From Hydractinia symbiolongicarpus (taxonomy: Eukaryota; Cnidaria; Hydrozoa; Anthoathecata; Hydractiniidae), in contig NC_079880.1 of NCBI RefSeq assembly GCF_029227915.1, positions 13,348,001 to 13,412,000 of the forward strand: a DNA stretch of 64,000 nt. Reading direction: 5' to 3'. Below are positions 49,099 through 60,700 of this stretch, piece after piece (the stretch's first letter is position 1; the number at the start of each line of letters is the position of its first letter). The position numbers and the translations under genes were made by a program. The notes beneath the pieces were generated by a model. It was not told the DNA's origin, did no database searches, and saw only the letters and a program-made list of their open reading frames with translations.

Positions 49099-49916
49099 CA
49101 GTAGACTCCCGGTTATTCGAAGCCTCAAGGGGGATAAGAATTTACTTCGAATAACCGGGAGTTCGAATAACTGAAAAATTCGTTTTCCCGCCAGATTTTC
49201 AACTTAACCTTAATGGGATGGACTTTTCTTAAGTAATTGAGGCATTGTGGTTCAGTTGAGCGTGTAAACACAAAGAATTTTTACTTTTTGAAGAAAGAAT
49301 AAATTTGAACAAATTGTTAACAGGTTTTAAAATATGAATGGAACCAACAAACGACATAGACAAATATGCAGTGGCGGTCTGCAAAAAAGGAGATATTGTT
49401 GGTCATTTGCCTAAAGGAAAAACAGGAAAATTTGCCAAAACGATATTTTACTTTCTGAAGTCAGAGATGTTGTGTACTTGCAAAGTAAAAGTGACAGGGA
49501 AAAGAACTAACTTTGGAGATGATAAGGGATTGAGGATCCCCTGTTTGCTTCAATTCTCTGGACCGAAGGAGAATATTGAACTTTTGAAGAAATTGATTGA
49601 AGAGTGTAAATAGCCATGAATATTGAAACCTGATTTTTTGAAGAAAAAAAGTGTTTTAATCGCAGAAAATCAAAGTTCTCACTCGACGTTCTCCCAATAA
49701 GAAAAATTCGAATAACTGAGGGTGACTTAGCCTATAATTGGCCCCAAGGGGAATAAAAATCACTTCGAATAACCGAATTATTCGAATAACTGAAGTTCGA
49801 ATAACCGAGAGTGTTTTTGCCTGAATTGGGTAAGCAGATCCAAGGGGAACGCCATCTCACTTCGAATAACCGAATTATTCGAATAAGTGCAGGTTCGAAT
49901 AACCGGGAGTCTACTG
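49099..49916. mobile_element. TA-flanked inverted-repeat transposon carrying a HIRAN-like ORF (unit 1)
   Basis: The ends CAGTAGACTCCCGGTTATT and AATAACCGGGAGTCTACTG are perfect inverted repeats, each flanked by TA (49,097-98 and 49,917-18). CAGT ends with TA duplication fit pogo/Tigger-type Tc1/mariner elements. Sub-terminal TTCGAATAAC/GTTATTCGAA motifs recur many times near both ends. There is no transposase; the only frame is the HIRAN-like ORF, so it is non-autonomous. Confidence 0.8.
49338..49613 (+). CDS. HIRAN-like domain ORF inside the transposon (unit 1)
   Basis: 91 codons. DKYAVAVCKKGDIVGHLPKG, then FFYFL-type helix (TIFYFLKSEM), CKVKVTGKR and GLRIPCLLQF match the HIRAN pattern as I know it from orphan ORFs in animal repeats (N-YD-YAVAV--G--VGHLP, VTG-R, EIPC-L-F). 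HIRAN domains in HLTF bind 3' DNA ends; whether this one does is unknown. The usual N-terminal strand is missing and a TGA lies just before the ATG, so it is truncated or depends on an upstream exon. I do not see disabling mutations. Confidence 0.55.
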   Translation: MEPTNDIDKYAVAVCKKGDIVGHLPKGKTGKFAKTIFYFLKSEMLCTCKVKVTGKRTNFGDDKGLRIPCLLQFSGPKENIELLKKLIEECK

Positions 49917-49985
49917 TATATTTAAACTATGAAAACAGCGCATGGTTATTTTATTTAAAGAACGGTTGTTATTATTTGCTTTTAA

Positions 49986-50119
49986 TCGGATACTGACCGG
50001 TTTTGATTTTGCATTGTAAAATACATTGCCCTCGGTGAGACATCGCAAAGCTCGGTCTGTACTTTTGACCTCAGGCTTTGTATTTTACAGTATAACATAA
50101 AAACCGGTCAGTATCCATT
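49986..50119. repeat. Fold-back (palindromic) element, unit 1
   Basis: GGATACTGACCGGTTTT and AAAACCGGTCAGTATCC form outer inverted arms. Inner arms TTGTAAAATACA and TGTATTTTACA pair too. The element is about 130 bases and could fold over nearly its whole length. It recurs at 55,850-55,983. Confidence 0.8.
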
Positions 50120-52236
50120 TTAAAAAAAGCAAATAATAAATTTTTGTAATAAGTTTTTTAATCCCCTTTTCTGTGACGTTGTTTGGAGGTTAAAATCTAG
50201 TTCAATTTAATTCTAAAACAACTTTTGTTTGGAAATTTAAGCCCGTCAGCACAGAAAGGAAGGGGAGAGGATGGGAGGACATAAAGAGTCAACGACTATC
50301 TTAACATATGATTTTGGATATGTTCTTTAATTCTTGGAGATTACTTGGAAACATTTTGCCCTTCCATGGGCAGAGGGAATGTATTGCATTTTTTGGGAAT
50401 GGGATAAATTATTATGCACTTTTTGGACAGCTGAATCCAAAAAAATCATGTATTAATTATATACATATTTAATTAATGTATTCGGACTTTTACATACCGA
50501 GAGTGGTACGAGTGTTTTAAAGGAGAACTAACGGGAAAAACTACATGTATGTGTTCCGTAATAAAAACATTCTTACATCTCACGAAAACAGCATGGCATA
50601 ATTTTTTTTATATTTTCGCATTTTGTATGTCCAAATTTCGTCCCCAAACAGCCATAATTACATTAACGGTCGCCGCCATTATCGAACAAAAGCGAGGGTG
50701 GTTCGTACATAATTTGTTTATTTGTGACGTCACACGACGTACATAGCTCAGCAGGATTTCTGAGGATGCTCATACTTCTTGGTTATTTACCGCGATGTTC
50801 GAACGATAAAGAAGACAAGTTAATCTCCAGTAGATCAACATCATCGTAAAAAAATAATTCTTAACAATTTAAAACATGTGAAAGTAGATAAACGAGGAAA
50901 AACTTTGAGACTGTTTTGTTTTGTTTTGCTATCACAAAATTACTTTTTTGCGCATAATCATTGGTAATTTCATTTTCAAGTCCAACAAATTAAATGGAAC
51001 ACTTGATGTCTTTCAAGAGGTTTTGATACAAAAATAACACAAGAAAAACTTCCTAATAATTTAAAATACACGTAACCTATATGTATATTTAGAACGATGA
51101 AACATTTTTTTATTCTCATAGAGACAATTATTTCAACATATGATATATAAAATTATTCTTAAACAAACACAGAAGACACAGGTTACCATTCCCTCGATTC
51201 GTTTATTCCAAATGCGTTTGTTTACATCCCTGCGCACTTACGTCAAACAAGTTAGTATTTTACCGAAAAGAAATTCCTAACCGACACTGTCATTGCGGTG
51301 GCCGTAGGACTACTTTGCCTTAAATTTCTCGAGAACCAAAGCTCACAAATATAAAAAAAAATAAGACAGTTTGTATTTACATTATAATTAAGCACAACTT
51401 GTTATCAACCGTTAGCTCTCTTTTAATGTCAAAGCCAAACTTTCAAAAAACACATTAATAACTATGCGGAAGATAAAAAAACACCTAGCTCCGTTGAAGT
51501 ATAAAAATTATTGCTGGTGAAGTTTATTTTCCTACTTACAAAACGATCCAGCTAGTGTTTACAGTTTGTATTGTGTAAATTGTTGCCCTGAGATATGATA
51601 TATTTTCATATCTTATATTTCTGTATGTCCCCTCCTAGCGCAGAATTCGTTAGAAGGTTGATGAATTTTTTACACAGTATTGCTGCAGGAGGAGTTGCAT
51701 ATTAGCACATATTTTTTTCTCCAAAGGAAATGGTGGCTATTGTTTTTTTTGATAGAACAAAAGAAAGTATGATTTATTTGATCCTATCTCTAATTTTTTT
51801 TGTTCGTTGGGTGATGGTTTACTTTTACTTCTTTGCAATTTTATTTTTTGACATGTTTTGTTTTTCATCTTCATTTTACCATAATATCCCAACAATTTCC
51901 CTCAACTTTGCTGAATTTCCTTTTTTTCTTCATATATCAAGAAATGTTTAAAAATTGATTTTGAACTATCAAATTACAAAATAAACGTATGTTTGACGGT
52001 AGAAAAATAATCTAAATTTACGCAGAAATAAGCAACGGTTACATTTATAATTTACAAGCGAGACTTTGAAAACAAGGCAGAAACATGCAGATCGGCAACG
52101 GATGTTTTAAATAGAAACTCCTGAGATGAACCTAAATTGATTTGCCAAATTCAGGATATCAAAAAAAATCCATCTGATCAGCTCTTAACGTAAATAGATC
52201 TGGCATTTCAGCCATCAAAACAAAAGTTGTTTTTAG

Positions 52237-52493
52237 AAACGCCGGACCGATCTTCTTCCTCGAGTGACGGGATCACCATGGTTATCGTAGCTGTTGTTGC
52301 TGGTGTGGTCGTATTAATTTTGGCGATTTTTGGTGTTACTGTCTGGATTTACAGAAAGAAGTACAGACAATCAGTAGATATCAAATCAAATGGTCAAGCG
52401 TCTGTCGTTTATAACTCAAAAGTCAATCCTAAAGCATCTATTGGCGAAGTTGGGAAGAGTGGTTCGTTAGTAAACAAGGGCTATGCAAATTAA
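52237..52493 (+). CDS. VWDE-like: Second copy of receptor exon 19 (membrane helix and tail), unit 2
   Basis: Identical to 46,373-46,629 with the same acceptor. It has no receptor exons of its own upstream. It is reachable from exon 18 only by skipping the first copy (and the first polyadenylation site), so it is probably unused, but the protein would be unchanged. Confidence 0.7.
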
Positions 52494-54137
52494 ACAGGTC
52501 TTTAGACGGACATGACTCATTTTAATGATCGTTTCTCTGATTGATTATATTATACTGAAATTTCTGATATTTTTCTGATATTTCTTAAAACGTAAAGTGA
52601 AGGAAATAAGGATTAACAAACTTTGTTGCAACTTTCTTGAAACAAGAATTCACAAGAATTCATTTTAGGGAAACATATAACTAGATTGTAATTTTAATAA
52701 TTTTTTTGCACCATTACGGTTCCTTTTTTTTAAAACTATTTTAAAACTAGTAGTGAAATATATTTATCCGGGTAAAAGCAAAAAAATCCTAAATTTAATT
52801 CATGCATTTTTAAGAATACCTTTAAGACGTAAGCAACAATGGGGACTTACAATGTGTGACTGTATTTCAAAGGTTGAAATTTTCCCAGACAGATTCGCCG
52901 TGATGTCTAGATTGACTATCGATTCCAATGTTGCTTTGCTTTGCATATTTATTTACTCTGGTTTAAAACGGATTGTTTAATTGCTTTATTTTTTTCATGT
53001 AAGATAAATTTGTTTCCAATATGTACTGGGAATAAAGATAAACGTGTTTTTCTTTTCTTGCTGTACTATTTTGCAATACATTGGGTGCTAAATCCATTCG
53101 TTTGCCCTCAGTCAGTATTTAAAAATAAACAATCTTATAAAAATTCATCCCCAGAAATTTCTCATTCAACCATCGATTTGACAATTAAATTTGAGTTTGC
53201 TGCTAATTTTGCAAATAAAATTACGCATTATTAATAGAAATGCGGCTTAAAGGGTTGCGAAACAAACTACGAGATCAAGACAAAAGAAATTAACATATAC
53301 TACAACTATGCATTTTACTTTCAGTATGACTAATGTGCTACTTTTTTAAAAATAAAAACACCCTTCTGGTACGTAATTTGTTTAGTGGTAAAATAAACTG
53401 CAGTCTGTGCAGTACACACATATCAGTAAAAGTGACTTTTGGGTGGGAGTAACATAAGAGTTAATTGTTTTCTTTAACCAATGTGTGGAAAAGGTAATAA
53501 ATAGCTTGGAAAAGATTTTAAAACCATTGTTGAGAGCATGGTGGTTCTATGTGAAATCCTTTTGTTTGAAGCGCTTAAAATGACACTATGTTAAATAGTT
53601 TTTATCTTCTAACATATTATTACCTCAAAATCATCTTGAAAGAAAGAAGTAATTTACAATTTTTGTCCCGCTTCTTTTCACCATGTTTATCTTAACCTGT
53701 GTAGGGTTGTGATCATGTGATTGTATATTTTCAATATATATTCGTTGACGCTATTTTACGCCTTAAAGTCGAAAAAGACTGAATATAAAACATGCTTGTC
53801 GTAAATTTTAAAACATTTTCTTGCTACTAACTCTTTCTATCCCGAAAAGGAGTGCATTTTTTTTAAAAAGAAAGTAAAAAACTTCGCTGCATGGCCCTGT
53901 GCATTTGGATAGGGCGCCCCGCAACTCCTATATCTTGTAGGAGATTCAATCTACTTTCTGGAGGGTCCAAAAAGTCAATAGATTTAGAGATATAACTTTT
54001 CTAAAATGATAACTAAGGCCACTCACTCTACAGGTGGTAGGAAGAAAAGGGTTAAAAATCCACAATTTGGTGTCATAGCATAATTTAACTACCCTTTTTT
54101 TTTTACATTAGTCATATAACCTTAGTTGTTCGTAACT
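52494..54137. other. Intergenic 3' flanks (unit 2)
   Basis: Same as 46,630-48,273. No gene recognised. Confidence 0.5.
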
Positions 54138-54715
54138 TCAGCACACGGAAATTCTCTTCCTTTTTTCGTTCAGCAAACGAATAAATTTGTAAACTTGATA
54201 GAAACCATACCGATAAACTTCCAATGTTTTGTTCATGATAAACTTATCTTTGTTCATATCATCCGTGTAACTTATAGCAAAATTAACTATAATAATTTTT
54301 TCTTTGTAAAACGGCACGATCTTTTCTATGACTTGTCTAGGAATGGGGTTTAAAGTTATGACTAATAACACTTTGATTTTGGACAATGAGTTATAGTCTT
54401 CGGTTAAGTCATCTCTGATTGCACTTTGAATACGCCATAACAAGTCGTGTCTATGATAATCCATAGGTCTATTTAAGGAATACCCATCCTGCTTTCGAAG
54501 CTCCGATTGAAATATCGATTTTGAGTATAACACAAAATCGCCACGACTTTGTCTGGTGGGAAACTGAAAGTTGTATTTTCCAGGATTGTCTTCATGTATC
54601 GCAGACAATAATTGGAAGACTTGCTTTCTGTGTTTTATATACTTTAGCACGTTATAATACATAACATGCTCATACAAGATGGACACATCGATTGAATCAC
54701 CGAGACAAACTTTAT
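54138..54715 (-). CDS. Terminal VWA-like exon of the large gene (tandem unit 2)
   Basis: It begins after TTTTTTAG in phase 1, matching the phase 1 end of the VWA exon at 56,384. About 192 residues ending RKRISVC-stop. No DxSxS motif follows the first strand (IDVSILYEH), so it would not bind metal like a classic VWA. The upstream ATG at 54,857 offers the alternative of a stand-alone protein, as for unit 1. Confidence 0.6.
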
Positions 54716-57700
54716 CTAAAAAAGATACAAGAATTAGAAAAACATATAAGATCAAGTGTTTAGGCATCATAGATAGGCTAGGCTTAATAGCATCTTTTAA
54801 ACAAAAAGTAACCTGCACTAATAGGAATAGTAGACATGTTACAATTTGATATTTCATATTGGTCCTTATCCGGATTTTGGATTTTCTTGTATAAAAACAA
54901 ATAAGATTATTTGCTATTACTACTATTAGAATTTATTTATTTATTACTAAGGAATACAACTACAGTAGACTCCCGGTTATTCGAAGCCTCAAGGGGGATA
55001 AGAATTTACTTCGAATAACCGGGAGTTCGAATAACTGAAAAATTCGTTTTCCCGCCAGATTTTCAACTTAACCTTAATGGGATGGACTTTTCTTAAGTAA
55101 TTGAGGCATTGTGGTTCAGTTGAGCGTGTAAACACAAAGAATTTTTACTTTTTGAAGAAAGAATAAATTTGAACAAATTGTTAACAGGTTTTAAAATATG
55201 AATGGAACCAACAAACGACATAGACAAATATGCAGTGGCGGTCTGCAAAAAAGGAGATATTGTTGGTCATTTGCCTAAAGGAAAAACAGGAAAATTTGCC
55301 AAAACGATATTTTACTTTCTGAAGTCAGAGATGTTGTGTACTTGCAAAGTAAAAGTGACAGGGAAAAGAACTAACTTTGGAGATGATAAGGGATTGAGGA
55401 TCCCCTGTTTGCTTCAATTCTCTGGACCGAAGGAGAATATTGAACTTTTGAAGAAATTGATTGAAGAGTGTAAATAGCCATGAATATTGAAACCTGATTT
55501 TTTGAAGAAAAAAAGTGTTTTAATCGCAGAAAATCAAAGTTCTCACTCGACGTTCTCCCAATAAGAAAAATTCGAATAACTGAGGGTGACTTAGCCTATA
55601 ATTGGCCCCAAGGGGAATAAAAATCACTTCGAATAACCGAATTATTCGAATAACTGAAGTTCGAATAACCGAGAGTGTTTTTGCCTGAATTGGGTAAGCA
55701 GATCCAAGGGGAACGCCATCTCACTTCGAATAACCGAATTATTCGAATAAGTGCAGGTTCGAATAACCGGGAGTCTACTGTATATTTAAACTATGAAAAC
55801 AGCGCATGGTTATTTTATTTAAAGAACGGTTGTTATTATTTGCTTTTAATCGGATACTGACCGGTTTTGATTTTGCATTGTAAAATACATTGCCCTCGGT
55901 GAGACATCGCAAAGCTCGGTCTGTACTTTTGACCTCAGGCTTTGTATTTTACAGTATAACATAAAAACCGGTCAGTATCCATTTTAAAAAAAGCAAATAA
56001 TAAATTTTTGTAATAAGTTTTTTAATCCCCTTTTCTGTGACGTTGTTTGGAGGTTAAAATCTAGTTTAATTTAATTCTAAAACAACTTTTGTTATTTTGT
56101 TTTTAGTTTTTTTTTTTATTATTATTATTATTTTTATTGATAATACAAACATTCGCGAATATGTATGCATTCTCAAAATGTTTCATTCGCCAAAGTAAAA
56201 CTACCAAATTCTATTGGCCAATATAGATAAATGTTAAAATTACTACGCACCTATATGGAAGAAGTATAAAAAACAGGTTTTAATCTATCCATTTTATTGG
56301 TAAAATTAGTAAACAAGCATTTGAATTATACTAAATAGAAAGAAAAAAAATCAGTGGAAAAGACAATATACAATCATTCGTACCTTTGTTTATTAGTTTA
56401 TCCAGTACCATTTTACATTTCCTAATTAGAACTGTATTGTTAGATGCAATCAACGCGTATTCTTTCTTAGGATATGACGCAATAACTCTTAGTTCTCTGA
56501 TGTTATTATTATTCGACATTCCGATTGCAATAACTGAGACATTCATGGCTTGCATCAAAGTAGACACTTTTCGTGCCAAGTAAGACCCACTGTCGTGATA
56601 TGAACCGTGCAATAATCCACCTGTTATGGCGATTACAATTTTAGTGCTTGAATGTGAAGTTGCCAACATAGCTTTTGCTGCGTTTAACGCATGCGATAAG
56701 TATCGCCAATTTCGAGCACGGCCAATTTTCTTCAAACTAACTGGAAATTGATCACGTTGGTCTGTTAAACGATGAAGGATATGTATCCAGCTGTTATAAG
56801 CGATAAGCCCAAACTTCACGTCGCTTGTGTTTTTATACACACTATAAATGTGTTGCAAAAAATCAATGGCCTTTCTTTTTTTGTGTCGAATGAAATTGTA
56901 AGAGGAATCTACCACAAAAACAATGTCGGTTGCTGAAAAAAAGATGAGAATATAAAGTGTATGTGGACCGTGCAAGAACTCTGCGAGTAAGTCAGCTAAT
57001 TTGAAAAAGTTGCACAAAAAAAATCGAAATGAAGAAAATATTATCAAAAACAGCAAGTTCTGTAGCTCTGTGGATCTAACGCACACATGTGCGTTGGATC
57101 CACAGAACTACAAAAAATTTACATTCCATGCGACTTAAAATTCTGCAAGTATTTATCAACATAACATTTAGAGCAAAAAGATTAATGTCGAACGAGAACA
57201 TATCAGATTTGATGGGTGTGTCTCTTTTTGGGGAAATTAGTAGCTTAATTTAATTACGCTAAGGGAACTAAAGAGGCGTTAGTGTATGCTTTTTTTATCT
57301 AACTCAAAGAGTACTCAAAAATCTGCTTGTGACAAAAGAATGACGTAGGGAGAGAAAACCATTTCCGGGACCAAAATACTTGTTACAAGCTCGTGAGCTT
57401 GTATTAAAACGCAAATGTGTCCTACAAGAATGGAAATTTTTGCCTCTCTGAGCACCGACACGGGAGTCGTCGTGTGTTCGAATCTCATCTTGGTAACTAT
57501 TTTTACTTTTTTTTTTTTTTTTTCTTTTTTAAAAAGATAAGACAAGTGTTCAAAACACTTGTTTAACTAACTAGTAAATAAAGGTGTTTCCACCAAACTT
57601 TTTAAAAGTGAATGTAGGCAGAATTAACTGAATTAATGAATTTCGCAAATTTTGGGGTTTGTGGGTTTGTGGTCTTTCTTCTTCCTGTTCGAAATAGAGA

Positions 57701-60700
57701 GGAGTTCAAAACACAGCATGTTCAAGATATAGAGATTCCACACATAGCAAATCGTAAAATTTTACAGACACTAGAATGTAAATGTTACCTCTTTTATAAC
57801 AATCTGTTTTCTTGGTCGAACTGGTATCCTTAGTAATTTCACCATTAGCACATTTGATGCAAAAAGCCATCCCAGAATGCGGTTGGAATTCACCACGTGG
57901 GCATGGTCGACACAAAGGTCCATAAGTACCAATCGGGCATTGTGCTACAAAAAAAGGGTGAAGAAAAAATTGGGATGTTAGTTATATTTTAGGTGTTTTA
58001 GTTAGAAAGCTTTAGTATTGTCTTATAGAATTAATTTCTGTTATGCAGGTTATAAACTAAACAAGCTGCAACTACAGACATCTACATTAAACAAAGTAAA
58101 ATTTGTTCCTAGAATATCATAGCTCTGGCACACTGACTAGTGTGGTCTATTATGGCGAACTCAATTTTCATTTAATTTCAATAACCCTGAACACTGATAA
58201 TAAGTTTTTAATTATTATATTTTTGTAGTAAAATTTAAATATTTAATAATATTAAATATTAGATCGCGAAGGTTTGTGCTTTTAAGGTATATTCAAAAAC
58301 ATATTAAAAGAGCAACTTACCACACAAAAAACCATTGTCTTGTAATTGATAACCAGAGGAGCATATATTGAATTTGTATTGATAAGATACGCTATTGTTA
58401 TCAACTTTCAATACGCTACCATCATCACTTATAAGTGTTTGATTAAGAAATACTTTCGTCACGAAAACTGCGGCAGCATTTGCAATATCTTGACGTGACT
58501 TCGAAGTTTGATCTAATAATTCTTCGTAGTTGCCCTCCGATTTCGTCAGTTCAGGGTCGGAGCTAATATTCAGACTGATTTTCCCAGAAAGGGTGTTATA
58601 TCGCAAGCCAACCTCTAAGTTGGAAGTAGATCTGATTTCCTTGACAAGATTTGAGAATATTATGTTTGATGCCATTGAGCGTGCAGATACTGTTATAACC
58701 AGATTTTGCCGAGCAGGAACAGTTTTAAGAATGTCCAGCCTTACTTTTTCACTTTCATCCTTCCCGTACTCATTCTTAGCTCTGCAGTAATAGTGACCAG
58801 CATGTTTTTTATCGGAAGATTTCACAATGAGCAATGGTTCGTTTTCACCTTTTAAAATTTCATATTCTTTATCGCGAAAACTTTTAAAGTACCATTCAAT
58901 GGTTGGTTTTGGAAAGCCTGATGCATTGCATAAAAATATTGGTTCAATACCACCAATAGGAGGAAGAAAATAATTATTATTCTTTGGTTTAGTAATAATT
59001 TCAGGTATAGTATAAACACGTAACAGAATTCCATTGCTGACTGCTTCACCAGTCATTGAAGATACGACGCAAGAATAAACAGCACTGTCTTCCTCGAGAG
59101 AGCTTTTAAATGTTAATAGACTGCTTGTTTCACCATCAAGGATTTTGCTCTGTTTCATCCACTTGAATCTGATTGGAAGAGCGCTAATGACATCGCAATG
59201 CAAGGAAACATAATCGCCAGCCAATACTTTAACGCTGTCAGGAGTAGGTTTTATGAAAGGTTTATCAGCACAGTGTAGAGAAGATGTGTTAATTTGACTA
59301 ATTATCCCAGAGAGTTCGTCAGTTTTGCTTTGTAGATGTTTAAAATCAGAGAGGTCAGATGATAATGTTTCCTCCAGTAAGATTCCTGATGTATTTATCA
59401 AACGGGTAAAAGAATCTTTAGGAGAGCTTATTATGGTCGCCAAATTAACTAAGGTATCAAACGCAAGCTCTGTGCAATCCTTGAAATTGAAACATGTGTT
59501 AAAACTTCCTGTAGTAATGTCCATTTTCTTTTCGATTTCTTCCAGTATGCTAAATGAGAATCTTTTTTGAAAGAAACTTTCTACTCTGATTTCAATGGAA
59601 TTCAATAATTCTTTTTGTGCTAAGCTAACAACGTTATTGGAAAACGATGATTTGGGAATAATCGTTAATCTTTGTGACGGAATACTTTTTCTTTCCTCAA
59701 TGATGGCCTGTATTGATTTCACCGTTTGGCTTAAGAAATCTAATGTATTTCTCAAAGTCAAGCAAGATTTTTGAACAGCAGAAGCATTTGCGTTGATGTC
59801 TGCGTTCCAAGAAGTGAATGGTAAATCAAGAACTCGACCAGGTTTAATTACTCCCACATCTCTTCTTTTTCTGCTTTTTCTTACGTTGATTTTTTTGCAA
59901 AGAGACTCAACTAAGATCTTTCTTCCGATAGATTCCACTGACAATCTTTCATTGTTTAGATCAAATATAGACTGTATTATTAATGCTGCATTTGATTTTA
60001 TATTTATCACTTTTAAACGGAGTTCAACAATTGCATCTTTTGGCGAGCCGACGTCAAAATTCATTTCCTTAATCTTTAATACATCTTGTAATCTTTTATT
60101 ATTTTTGTATTGATTTGATAAACATAAGTCTGTTCTTAAAATGTCTTTTATGTTTAGTAACGTCTCGTTTGCAAATTTAGAACGTTGCATTAAATTTGCG
60201 AGTTGATAGGAGGTAATGTTTATTTTATGCTCGTAGAACAATTTGTCCACTCTTTGTTTCTCTGCTTCTATCTGTGCCAATTCCAGCTTATTTTGCAACT
60301 CTTGAATGGAGGAAAATAAGTCTGTGTAGAACTTAGGGATATGGATGGAACTTGATAGAAAAAGTTTGCGTTTTTTCTCACAATTAAGATTAAAAGTAAC
60401 GCAGGAAGGTTTTGTAATTTTAGCAGCACATTCATTTATTTTACAATTGCATTCCCTGGGGACACTAAAACCTGTTTGGACACTTTTAGTCACATAGAAG
60501 CAATCCGACACTGGTCTTTTTATTGTTTTGATTTCCATTTTTGTAAGGGTGCAAGGTTCCTGGACAACATAACGCCTCGTAACAACTTCATATGATTTAT
60601 CGCAAGAAGAAAATAATCCTCCTATTAAGCCAATAATTCCACCCACAACAGCACCAAGTGGTCCAGCAATCATTGCACCTACCGAAGTCCCAACAGCTAC

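Larger units (their letters stand above)
44366..50229 (+). repeat. 5,864-bp tandem duplication, unit 1
   Basis: Unit 2 follows immediately at 50,230-56,093 with a constant offset of 5,864 bases. Every open frame in the unit is identical in the other. The only difference I noticed is C at 50,203 versus T at 56,067. The junctions are clean: the unit starts at TGGAAATTTAAGCCCG and ends ACAACTTTTGTT, with no repeat at the ends to explain it. Confidence 0.95.
50230..56093 (+). repeat. 5,864-bp tandem duplication, unit 2
   Basis: Essentially identical to unit 1 (44,366-50,229). It contains a second receptor exon 19, intergenic flank, VWA-like exon, HIRAN transposon and fold-back element. Such identity means very recent duplication, gene conversion or an assembly error. 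Confidence 0.95.

Noticed and set aside
49099-49916. Regularly recurring TTCGAATAAC units resembling a short-repeat array
   Set aside because: They occur in both orientations, at uneven spacing, inside a TIR/TA transposon of animal DNA. They are sub-terminal transposon repeats, not CRISPR.
57315-57545. tRNA-like GTTCGAATC near 57,476-57,486 and a 76-codon minus frame
   Set aside because: No matching anticodon or acceptor stems could be built around the T-loop-like sequence, and the open frame is A/T-run driven. At most it is an old tRNA-derived repeat.
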